A stretch of DNA of 64,000 nucleotides from Charina bottae (taxonomy: Eukaryota; Chordata; Lepidosauria; Squamata; Charinaidae): NCBI GenBank assembly GCA_023362775.1, contig JALMGJ010000006.1, forward strand, positions 9,814,501-9,878,500. Direction: 5' to 3'. The position numbers were made by a program, and so were the translations under genes. A model generated the notes under the pieces. That model was not told the DNA's origin, searched no databases, and saw only the letters and a program-made list of their open reading frames with translations. Positions 31,201 through 43,713 of this stretch are shown here, piece after piece; within the stretch, counting starts at the first letter, position 1, and every line of letters starts with the position of its first letter.

Positions 31201-33985
31201 CCTGCAGTGTAGGGCTGGGGTGGGAACTGGGTCAAAGATGTTTGCAAAGGGAAGGTTAAAAAAAAAACGTCGAGAGGACAGCTACAACTTGTTATTGAAG
31301 CCCCGCCCCTTTTTATAGGCAATACACATTAAAAGAGGTGGGGCTTTGATTGCATGGTTGTGGCTATCTTAACCCTCCCCCACAGGTTGCCCTGGAATTA
31401 CAAATCAGGAAAAAAAACTGTATTAGGAAGCACAAAGACCCCTTTCCCCAGCCCCATAGCCCCAGTCAAAATCAACCTAGTTGGGTTGATGGGGCTGTTT
31501 CATGAAAAAGATCCAACCATGATCACTCAATAGTGGGAATAGCTAAAGGAGCCACCATTGCCTGATTTGAGCCTAGGCCATGCACAACACATTGCATTAA
31601 TGTGCATCCACATGCGCCTATCCTCCCTGAGAAGCTTCAAGTTACTCAGCATCGGATTATTTAGATCACCATCCCTGCACTGGAGAAAAAAAGGCAGGAA
31701 AGATGATATTGCCATCGCTTCAGTCAATAACGCCTTGGCTGTTACCTCGGTCCCCGAGAGAGCTGAAGGACTTTTCACTCGGGAGTAATACCTCCTTCAG
31801 CTCTTCCAGTTCGGCGTGCTCTCTTGTGTATGTACGTTTTAAGTTTTCCACATGCTGAATCATCACTTCTACTGCCTTACTGACCCGGCTTTCCTAAGGA
31901 AGAAAAGTTAGGGAAGGACAGAAGCCAACTGGTGTCTTCATTGATGATTTCATTGGGGAAAAAGGGGCGTAAGTATGCCTCAGTATGATACTGCATCAAG
32001 AGACCCATCTTATTTTGAGCAAAAGAATTCAAAGCCACCCCACGTGCTCTGTTATTTTTCAAACTCTGCAAATACATGGAACTCCAGAGAAGGTAGAAAA
32101 GCTGTAAAAGTCAAACTGGCTAAATTGTGCAGGCTTAGGGATGACCTTAGGGGGAGAGGGCAGAGTTCAAGTATGTAAGAGTGGAAATGAAGTCAACAAC
32201 CATTGGATTCTACAACACACCTTGCAGCTGGTTGTGATCTATGATGGTCTACTGGATTCTGTAACCACAGATGCCATTGATGGTGGGGTGGTGGGTCAAT
32301 GGTATCAGTTTGGGCAAGGATGCCATATATAACTTAAGGAAAAGTGTATGGTGGCAAGGTATGTAGAAGCAGGACTTTTGTGCCAACCACTTGCTAAAGA
32401 GTTCTTGCTCACTTCCTTACCATGGATGAGTAAGAATGAAGCACATTCTTGTTTTGCTCAATCAAGGAACAGTGTGTTTGAGTCAATGAAAGACTGGCAA
32501 ATTCCACATATTGTATGTACCATCTTTTCTACCCAGTATACAAATCAAGAGTTATTGCTGGACCAGTAATGCTAAAAGCTCCTCTCTACTTGAGGCACAT
32601 TGAGTTGAACATTTTCCTGGAGGAACAGATATTACAATAAGTAGCTCATCCTTTTCAAACTTCAGACAAGTAAGATTTTGGGATACCAGAATGATTCTTC
32701 GGGTGAAATGTTAAGCAGAACATTTAGCCTGCAGAGCATTTGGGTAAGATGAAAAGCTTCCTCACAACTTAAAGACCAACTAAAACATCATAAGACATTG
32801 TGCTTCTTCTTGTCACCTCCAGAACGTGATAACATATGATTTCACAATGGATTGGGTTGCAAGGGCAGCACCCAATCACATTAGACTAAGCCCAGTATCT
32901 GAAATTCTTGAACAATATCTCTACTACTACACTTCTGTAGCATCTAACAAGGATGCTTGGGCTGTCATAGTAAACAAGACCTGATTAAAACTATCATCAA
33001 CACAATACAGATGACAATCAGGGAAATATATGCCTTTGAAGATTCTGTGAAGTAACACCCAAGCAACAAAGGTTGCATCACAAATGCCTTTGCAGATTTA
33101 TTCAAACCTTGTAGAGATTCAACTTGCTCTTTTGAATCAATGTGGAGTTCTCCTTTTTCATCAGAAGCTCAAGAACATCAAGTCCTTATATGCGATTCCC
33201 CTTTTCCTTACCTTGTTGGTTCATATTTCTTTTTGGCTGACTGGCCTCTTTGCTGCCTTGCTCCACAAGCTTTCCAATTCTCAACATCATTTACAAACAG
33301 AGTTTGCTAAGGCAGGATTCTCCCAGTCTACTTTCAAAGAACATTTCACTTGATCCTAGCAGTTCAGACTTCCAAGGATATGGAAACATCCCGCCAACTC
33401 AACCAGGTGTAAGGAATATCCTATTCTGTATAAATTGTTTTCTGCAGGATTATTTGAAAGAACCCAACACCTATAAAGCCCAGCTAGGTGGCAACACCTA
33501 ACCAACTCTGCCTGGTGTTGAATAGCTAAGTGAGGCCTGATCTGTTGTTGTGAGGGAGACAAGGAAATCCCAGAAGTGTAGAGTGGTCTGGATGTTAACC
33601 TCCCCACACACACACGTTGGAAGAAGACAATGGTAAATCATTTCTAGTCTACATGGATGTGTCCATGAAGTCACCAGGGGTCAAACTCAGCTTGGAGGAG
33701 ACTTCACCTTTTTTAACCTTCACAATTTCTGGATCAGGCAACTTACTTGATGAACAGCTCCCAGCATTTCTGCTTTGCTCGCAATTCTGGTGGCATGCTG
33801 ATTCAGCAGATCCAAACTCTTCTGCAGCTTCTTAACTATCTCCTGCACCTGGTTATCTTCACTTAGAGAGGCTAAAGACTGAACAAAGAACATCCAATAC
33901 ATGCACGCAAAAAGAAGACAAGCACTGTAGTTTACACAAATGAAGATAGTGAATGGGGCAACCCTCTGCCAAGCGCGCTCGCGCG

Positions 33986-34021
<36 letters not shown>

Positions 34022-37000
34022 TTTTAGCTCTAGAAATGACTTTTGAAGCCTCTGTTTTCAACAGGAGTATAATTGCCATTCATATCAATAAGCCCACCCA
34101 CATACAGGGAAATAACTTTGTTGCTAGAGATATGCATAGCCAGGTCTGCAAAGCAATACAAATGGTTGTTATTTAATACATGTACATCCCACCGCTTCTC
34201 AGGAACTCAAGGGGGAGATCTCCTTTCATCTTATCACCACTCTGTAAGGCAGGTTGGGCTGAGAGAGAGAGAGGGAGGGACTGACCCAGAGTCCTCCAAG
34301 GAACTTATGTGGTTGAAGGTGACTAGGACCTGGATCTCCCCAGTGCCAGTCCAACACCTTCACAACTACACCACACGCTGGTTCTTGGGCTGAGAGAGGC
34401 GGACTAGCCCAATGTCCCCGGGGAGCTTCTAGGACTGAGGGGGGCCTAGAGCCCGAATGTCCCTGCTCTTAGTCCAAGACCTTCACCACCACCACCACCA
34501 CCCTGCACTAGCTCACAGTATCCTGGCCTCCTTGGGAGAATCAGCTTCCTTTTGGTCCCTCTGTTTCAAACTTAGACACAGCACACCTCCTCTGTCCTTT
34601 ACTTTCCCACCACCTGCTGAGCAAGGAGCCCAGTGGATTTGCTTGCCAGTATATGGTTAAGATCTGCAGGGGGTGAGGACAAGCTGGGGGGGGGAATGGT
34701 TTGGGGCTCAGAATGCATTGGGGTGCTTTGAGGATGGATGGGGTGACAAAGCTCAGCGTCGTACAGTGTCCTGATTACTACGGATTTCATCTTCATCACA
34801 TCCATGCTCCTATACATAAGGCCAGTTTGAAGATCCCATAGACTCATGTTCCCTAAACCAGTCCCATACAATTGTCTGAGTACGAGTTACTCACTCACAT
34901 GGCTAATAATGGATGAGATGTTAAGGCACAAAGCAACTAGCATCAATAATGCCCAACCTGAAGTTGGTTCTTCACGCAGGTGCCCAAGCATCTTGTTAAA
35001 TACAGACCTCTCATTTTTAAAATTTGCATTTATTTTAAAATACTGCTTTTTCCAAAGCAGATTTTACTAAGGCAGGAAAATCTGTAGATATCCGGTGGGG
35101 GCCACCAAAGTCTTGGGAGATTGGGAGGTTTCCCAAAAGGTTTGCCAGTTAATTTTTTTAAATGAATTTTTGTTCAATTCGGGGAGATGGTTTATTCAAT
35201 CTGGAGATGTCACCAGTCCCTACGGTCACTGCACTGCCAACCAGGCCTGGCTTATGGACAATCCTCCAAAGTAAAGATACAGTATTCTACCTTCATGAAA
35301 AGGGTTAGAATCAATCACATTTTGTTTCTTCTCCAAACTATTCTCAAGGAGCTCCACAATAGTTGCTACTCAAGTAATAAATGCAAGGGGCATGGTGGCT
35401 CAGCGGTTAAGAGGCCAGGCTTGTCGATCAGAAGATCGCAAGTTCGGAGGTTCGAATCCCTAGCCCCGTGTGACGGAGTGAGCTCCCGCACTCGCCCCAG
35501 CTCTTGCCAACCTAGCAATTCGAAAGCATGCAAATGCAAGTAGATGAACAGGTACCACTTCGGTGGGTAGGTAACAGCGTTCCGCGCAAGTCATGCGGCC
35601 ACATGACCGTGGTAGTGTCTTCGGACAACGCTGGCTCTTTGGCTAACAAACGGAGATGAGCACCGGCCCCTAGAGTCGGGCACGGCTGCACAAATGTGTG
35701 GGGGGAACCTTTACCTTTAATAAACGCAAAGTGCTTCTTCATCTAGCAGTTAGGTCTACCTTCACCCTCTGAAGCAACGGAGGCATGTAACAGAACCCAT
35801 CCTCCTCCTCCTCCTCCTTACATTAAGTAGTTTAAAGGCACCAGCAATTTCTTTCCTCAGGTTCCCTTCCGCGAGATCCCGAGATCGTTCTTCAAGCCTG
35901 ACTCTCTTCTCTAGAGTAAAGAGGTCACATTTGAATCCAAGAGACAGCCGAAGAAATTCTGCCTGGAGAACAGAAGAGAAGCAAACATCCCCACTAGGCA
36001 GATTGCCAGTTGACTAACCTCTTAACCCCACCCCACCCCAAAGAATCTGTTATTGCTTCCAGCAGGAAGGATTCTCAAGTTGGACGCTGTGTGATCTTGG
36101 GCTGGGTGGCAATGCAGGAGATGCCAAATGTTTCACATCAAACCAGTTCAATTCTGAAACAATCCACATAGAATGCAAAACAACACGCTCCAAACATTTC
36201 AACCTTTGAACGCTGTTTTGCCCTTGGAACAGAGCTGTTTGGAACACAACACACCTCCAACTGCTGGGGAGAGGTTTTTTTCCACACTTACAGTAGCTGT
36301 GTTGCATTCCAAAAAGGTGCTTCGTGCACAAAATGCAGCGTTTCACATTCAAAAAGAGTTCAGCTCAAAACATTTTGCACACGGCTAATTTAATAAGCAA
36401 TAGGTGGCACTAGTGCCCAAAGTAAATGTATTTGTTTTACTTATTTACACTCAGTTAAACTCTAATCCTAAGAGTTAATTCAGCATTGAGGTATGTCTAT
36501 GAAGGTTCTCAGTCATCCAGGTGGAATTGTCTGTAGCTTGAATCATGTCAACTGGATTTCTATTTTCTTAGTGGAAACATGTCTATGAAGGTTCTCAGTC
36601 ATCCAGGTGGAATTGTCTGTAGCTTGAATCATGTCAACTGGATTTCTATTTTCTTAATGGAAACGTTTCGCTCCTTATCCAAGGGGCTTCTTCAGTCTGA
36701 GTAAAGTTGGTAAGGGAATCCTAAATATGTTCCTAGGTAGCTGTGTGACCTTACACCTGGGGCTAGGTCATGGTTATATTGAGATGTAATTTTTAAGTCC
36801 TTTTATCATCTAATGGAGGGTCGTTAAAAACACCATGCTGCTGTTGAGCTTCTGAAATGGTCTTAATCTTCCTAGGCACAGAAGACAACATGGGGAGGAA
36901 GATGGGGGAGAGTTTGTGCCTGAGGCCCCCACCTCTATTCAAGGAAGGATTTTCCAAGTTGGCATAAATGGATTCCTTGACCCCTCTCTCAAACCACCTA

Positions 37001-40000
37001 TCTTCTCTGTCTAAAATGTGAACATTAATGTCCTCAAATGAGTGTCCTTTTTCTTTTAGATGAAGATAAACTGCTGACTCTGGTCCTGTGGTGTTATTTC
37101 TCCTGTGTTGTGCCATCCTCCTGTACATAGGTTGTTTGGTTTCTCCAATGTAGAGTTCAGAGCACTCCTCACTGCACTGGATTGCATAAACTACATTGCT
37201 TTTCTTATGTTTTGGAGTTTGATCTTTGGGGTGTACAAGCCTCTGTCTCAGTGTGTTGGTGGGTTTGAAATATACAGGTATGTGGTGTTTGCCAAATATC
37301 CGTTTTATCTTTTCAGACACGCCAGCCATGTAGGGAATGACCAGGTTCTTTCGTTTACTCTGAGTCTCAGCCCTATCTGTCGCTGTTTTAGGTCTGGTAG
37401 ATTTAGATTTGGTGAAGGCCCAATTTGGATATCCACAGGCCTTCAGGGCTGTTCTCAGGTGCTGATTTTCATTCTTTTTGGAATCCATGGAGGTGGGGAT
37501 GGTTTCTGCTCTGTGTGACAATGTCCTGATGACTCCTAGTTTGTGCTGCAGTGGATGGTGGGAGTCAAACATCAGATATTGATCTGTGTGTGTGGGTTTC
37601 CTGTAGATCCCTATTTCTAGCTTGCCACCGGTCCCAATGAGGACTTCACAGTCTAGGAATGCCAGTCTGTTGTCCTTGGTGTCTTCTCTGGTGAAGCTAA
37701 TGTTGGCATCTATAGTGTTTATATGGTCCGTGAAGGCCTGTACTTCCTGGGCCTTGATTTTGACCCAGGTGTCATCCACATACCTAAACCAGTGGGTGGG
37801 CACCGTTCCCTGGAATGTGTTGAGTGCTTTCTTCTCCACTTCTTCCATGTATAAATTGGCCACAATGGGTGACACAGGAGAACCCATGGCACAGCCGTGT
37901 TTTTGTCTGTAAAAGTCACCTCTGTATGTGAAATAAGTGGTGTTAAGACACAGGTCCAGAAGATGGCAGATCTGGTTTGGGTTGAGATGGCTTCTCCTTT
38001 CCAGGGTGCTGTCCTCTTCTAGTCTCTTCCTGACAGCGGATAGAGCATGAGTGGTGGGGATGCTGGTGAAAAGGGAGGACACATCAAAGGAGACCATAGT
38101 TTCATCTGTATCCAGTTTCAGGATCTTTGCTTTGGAAACAAATTCTTCCGAATTATGGATGTGGTGTTCAGAGTGTCCAACTAGAGGTGCTAGTATGGTA
38201 GAGAGGTGTTTGGCAATGTTGTATGTTACCGAATTGATGCTGCTGACTATGGGTCGGAGGGGTGTTCCTTCCTTGTGGATCTTAGGAAGTCCGTAGATGC
38301 AGGGGATGGCTTCTCCAGGATACAGACGGTGGTAGGTAATCCTATCGATGGAGCCATCATGTTCCAATTGTTTCAAACTGTCTATTGCCTTTTTCTTGTA
38401 ATTGTTGGTGGGGTCTCTTTTCAGTTTTTCATATGTATGGTGATCCTCCAAAAGTGAGGTAATTTTATTGTGGTAGTCTGCAGTGTTTAGAACCACTGTA
38501 CATCTTCCTTTGTCAGCAGGTAAAATGGTGATGGTTTCATCTTTGCTGAGGGCTGTCAGGGCTCTCCTCTCTTGGACGGTAAGGTTGGGGGGAGGAGGTT
38601 GAGCACTGGACAGAGCTGCAGATATTTTAAGCCGGAGTTGTTCTGCTTCTTCAAAAGGTAGGTGGTTGTTGTGGATGGCAGATTCTGTGGCTGTAATGAG
38701 CTCCACAACCGGAACTTGCTTGGGAGTGATGGCAAAATTAAGACCTTTGGCTAGGACATCTCTCTCTGGTTGGGTAAGTTCTCTGTCTGAGAGATTTTTC
38801 ACCCACATGTTCTTTTTGTCCTCTGTGGTCCTGTTGTTGTTGTTCCTCCCAGTGGTTTCTCCAGTTCCTTGTTTCTGCTTGCTGCGAGAAAGAAGAATGT
38901 CAAATTTCTTAGTTTGCCTCTCCTTTGTCTTGTGATGCTGGGCCAGCTGTACTTTATTGCCAAGCTGAATAACTCTATCCAGGATTGGGTCAGGAAGGGT
39001 GGCTGTGAGTTCCTGGTGAAGGTTTTCAAAATTGTATTGCAGGGCATCAATGGTGAAGTGGACTTGCCTTATTCTTTCATTTAGAAGATGTCTTTGTGCC
39101 TGCTGCAGGATCTGATCTGCTCTGTGACCCTTAACTGTAGATTGCAGGCGTAGGCTTGTCGGGATGAGTCTCTGTTGTCTGCATCTGAGGTTAAAACGTA
39201 GGTGGTTTCTATAGTCTGCCACCTTTCTTGCTGTCTTCTCGAATTTCCTTACCAACTTCAGGGTTTCATCCCCAAAATGTATGGCAATATGTCTATGAAG
39301 GTTCTCAGTCATCCAGGTGGAATTGTCTGTAGCTTGAATCATGTCAACTGGATTTCTATTTTCTTAATGGAAACGTTTCGCTCCTTATCCAAGGGGCTTC
39401 TTCAGTCTGAGTAAAGTTGGTAAGGGAATCCTAAATATGTTCCTAGGTAGCTGTGTGACCTTACACCTGGGGCTAGGTCATGGTTATATTGAGATGTAAT
39501 TTTTAAGTCCTTTTATCATCTAATGGAGGGTCGTTAAAAACACCATGCTGCTGTTGAGCTTCTGAAATGGTCTTAATCTTCCTAGGCACAGAAGACAACA
39601 CGGGGAGGAAGATGGGGGAGAGTTTGTGCCTGAGGCCCCCACCTCTATTCAAGGAAGGATTTTCCAAGTTGGCATAAATGGATTCCTTGACCCCTCTCTC
39701 AAACCACCTTTTTACATCTCAATATAACCATGACCTAGCCCCAGGTGTAAGGTCACACAGCTACCTAGGAACATATTTAGGATTCCCTTACCAACTTTAC
39801 TCAGACTGAAGAAGCCCCTTGGATAAGGAGCGAAACTAGAAAATAGAAATCCAGTTGACATGATTCAAGCTACAGACAATTCCACCTGGATGACTGAGAA
39901 CCTTCATAGACATATTGCCATACATTTTGGGGATGAAACCCTGAAGTTGGTAAGGAAATTCGAGAAGACAGCAAGAAAGGTGGCAGACTATAGAAACCAC

Positions 40001-43000
40001 CTACGTTTTAACCTCAGATGCAGACAACAGAGACTCATCCCGACAAGCCTACGCCTGCAATCTACAGTTAAGGGTCACAGAGCAGATCAGATCCTGCAGC
40101 AGGCACAAAGACATCTTCTAAATGAAAGAATAAGGCAAGTCCACTTCACCATTGATGCCCTGCAATACAATTTTGAAAACCGTCACCAGGAACTCACAGC
40201 CACCCTTCCTGACCCAATCCTGGATAGAGTTATTCAGCTTGGCAATAAAGTACAGCTGGCCCAGCATCACAAGACAAAGGAGAGGCAAACTAAGAAATTT
40301 GACATTCTTCTTTCTCGCAGCAAGCAGAAACAAGGAACTGGAGAAACCACTGGGAGGAACAACAACAACAGGACCACAGAGGACAAAAAGAACATGTGGG
40401 TGAAAAATCTCTCAGACAGAGAACTTACCCAACCAGAGAGAGATGTCCTAGCCAAAGGTCTTAATTTTGCCATCACTCCCAAGCAAGTTCCGGTTGTGGA
40501 GCTCATTACAGCCACAGAATCTGCCATCCACAACAACCACCTACCTTTTGAAGAAGCAGAACAACTCCGGCTTAAAATATCTGCAGCTCTGTCCAGTGCT
40601 CAACCTCCTCCCCCCAACCTTACCGTCCAAGAGAGGAGAGCCCTGACAGCCCTCAGCAAAGATGAAACCATCACCATTTTACCTGCTGACAAAGGAAGAT
40701 GTACAGTGGTTCTAAACACTGCAGACTACCACAATAAAATTACCTCACTTTTGGAGGATCACCATACATATGAAAAACTGAAAAGAGACCCCACCAACAA
40801 TTACAAGAAAAAGGCAATAGACAGTTTGAAACAATTGGAACATGATGGCTCCATCGATAGGATTACCTACCACCGTCTGTATCCTGGAGAAGCCATCCCC
40901 TGCATCTACGGACTTCCTAAGATCCACAAGGAAGGAACACCCCTCCGACCCATAGTCAGCAGCATCAATTCGGTAACATACAACATTGCCAAACACCTCT
41001 CTACCATACTAGCACCTCTAGTTGGACACTCTGAACACCACATCCATAATTCGGAAGAATTTGTTTCCAAAGCAAAGATCCTGAAACTGGATACAGATGA
41101 AACTATGGTCTCCTTTGATGTGTCCTCCCTTTTCACCAGCATCCCCACCACTCATGCTCTATCCGCTGTCAGGAAGAGACTAGAAGAGGACAGCACCCTG
41201 GAAAGGAGAAGCCATCTCAACCCAAACCAGATCTGCCATCTTCTGGACCTGTGTCTTAACACCACTTATTTCACATACAGAGGTGACTTTTACAGACAAA
41301 AACACGGCTGTGCCATGGGTTCTCCTGTGTCACCCATTGTGGCCAATTTATACATGGAAGAAGTGGAGAAGAAAGCACTCAACACATTCCAGGGAACGGT
41401 GCCCACCCACTGGTTTAGGTATGTGGATGACACCTGGGTCAAAATCAAGGCCCAGGAAGTACAGGCCTTCACGGACCATATAAACACTATAGATGCCAAC
41501 ATTAGCTTCACCAGAGAAGACACCAAGGACAACAGACTGGCATTCCTAGACTGTGAAGTCCTCATTGGGACCGGTGGCAAGCTAGAAATAGGGATCTACA
41601 GGAAACCCACACACACAGATCAATATCTGATGTTTGACTCCCACCATCCACTGCAGCACAAACTAGGAGTCATCAGGACATTGTCACACAGAGCAGAAAC
41701 CATCCCCACCTCCATGGATTCCAAAAAGAATGAAAATCAGCACCTGAGAACAGCCCTGAAGGCCTGTGGATATCCAAATTGGGCCTTCACCAAATCTAAA
41801 TCTACCAGACCTAAAACAGCGACAGATAGGGCTGAGACTCAGAGTAAACGAAAGAACCTGGTCATTCCCTACATGGCTGGCGTGTCTGAAAAGATAAAAC
41901 GGATATTTGGCAAACACCACATACCTGTATATTTCAAACCCACCAACACACTGAGACAGAGGCTTGTACACCCCAAAGATCAAACTCCAAAACATAAGAA
42001 AAGCAATGTAGTTTATGCAATCCAGTGCAGTGAGGAGTGCTCTGAACTCTACATTGGAGAAACCAAACAACCTATGTACAGGAGGATGGCACAACACAGG
42101 AGAAATAACACCACAGGACCAGAGTCAGCAGTTTATCTTCATCTAAAAGAAAAAGGACACTCATTTGAGGACATTAATGTTCACATTTTAGACAGAGAAG
42201 ATAGGTGGTTTGAGAGAGGGGTCAAGGAATCCATTTATGCCAACTTGGAAAATCCTTCCTTGAATAGAGGTGGGGGCCTCAGGCACAAACTCTCCCCCAT
42301 CTTCCTCCCCGTGTTGTCTTCTGTGCCTAGGAAGATTAAGACCATTTCAGAAGCTCAACAGCAGCATGGTGTTTTTAACGACCCTCCATTAGATGATAAA
42401 AGGACTTAAAAATTACATCTCAATATAACCATGACCTAGCCCCAGGTGTAAGGTCACACAGCTACCTAGGAACATATTTAGGATTCCCTTACCAACTTTA
42501 CTCAGACTGAAGAAGCCCCTTGGATAAGGAGCGAAACGTTTCCATTAAGAAAATAGAAATCCAGTTGACATGATTCAAGCTACAGTCTTAGTGGAAACGT
42601 TTCACTCCTTATCCAAGGAGCTTCTTCAGTCTGGATGAAGAAGCTCCTTGGATAAGGAGTGAAACGTTTCCACTAAGAAAATAGAAATCCAGTTGACATG
42701 ATTCAAGCTTCAGCATTGAGGGTTTCCTAACATATTCCTGTCTGTTAGATCATGAATTCCAATGGCCCAAACCGACCTCAAGTGCAGAAAATATCATACT
42801 GACATGGGATTCAGGTAGAAGGAACAAGGAAGCTCAAATTTATTTATTTATTTATTAATTATTCAAATTTATCACCGCCCATCTCCCCCAACGGGGGACT
42901 CTGGGCGGTTTACAACAAAATCAACTGTTAAAAACCTGTAACCATAAAATTACAATAAAACCAGTATAATAAATAGATGAAAATCCAAGGGATGGTAAAT

Positions 43001-43668
43001 CTGATATAAAGGGGGACACTATGGAGCCAGCCACCCCCAGGAGGAACTATTACCTCCCCTGTCCCAGGCAAGGCGGCAGAACCAGGTCTTTAGAGTCTTC
43101 CGGAAGGCCGGGAGCGAGGGAGCCCGCCTCACCTCCGGGGGCAAGATATTCCACAAGGCGGGCGCTATCGCAGAGAAGGCTCGCCTCCTGGACCCCGCTA
43201 GATGGAATTCTCTTGTTGATGGGGTCCGAAGCATGCCCTCTCTGCATGACCGAGTTAACACTTTCTCTCCAGTTAACTAGGTCCTAACCTGCCACCTTGT
43301 CTTAGAAGATACCAGCAGATACTGTCAGCCTTGTGGGGTAAACCAGATAGGAATCACAAGCAGATGAGCTAATTCTACTTTATGTAAAGCTACATTGGCA
43401 GAATCTTGCAAGTATGAAAGTACATCTGTCCCCCCCCCCCGTCTCCTTTACAGCCCAAGAAACTAGGGAGGGTCTCTTCTGAGCCTCTTGCCCCATCTGC
43501 TATCTAGCTGTGGACTATGCTATCTCTTATCTGACCGTTCCCTTGGCAGCGTCTCTTCGCCCAGTCTCCCAAAGTCTTTTTCACATACAGTACCATTACA
43601 GATACTCAGAAAAAGCATGTATTGTTCATGAGTTCAGAGAGAAAACCCTATTGCCCTTCCCCCCATTA

Positions 43669-43713
<45 letters not shown>

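Larger units (their letters stand above)
36492..42708. mobile_element. Penelope-like elements, full-length head-to-head inverted pair, one insertion
   Basis: The left half (36492..39711) reads on the -, the right half (39712..42708) on the + strand. A 13-bp duplication TTCAGCATTGAGG flanks the whole structure (36479..36491 and 42709..42721), and no duplication is seen at the centre. Each half has terminal repeat sequence (hammerhead-like motif and part of the ORF 3' end) and one intact 849-codon ORF. An 86-bp unit is duplicated in tandem at 36493..36664, and the right end carries a short inverted copy of the hammerhead region (42587..42680). It lies in the IRAG2 intron between exons 44600 and 35962. 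Confidence 0.9.

Noticed and set aside
37105..42097. Antisense open frames of 66-137 codons opposite the Penelope ORFs
   Set aside because: They are shadows of the long coding frame and occur identically in both copies for that reason.
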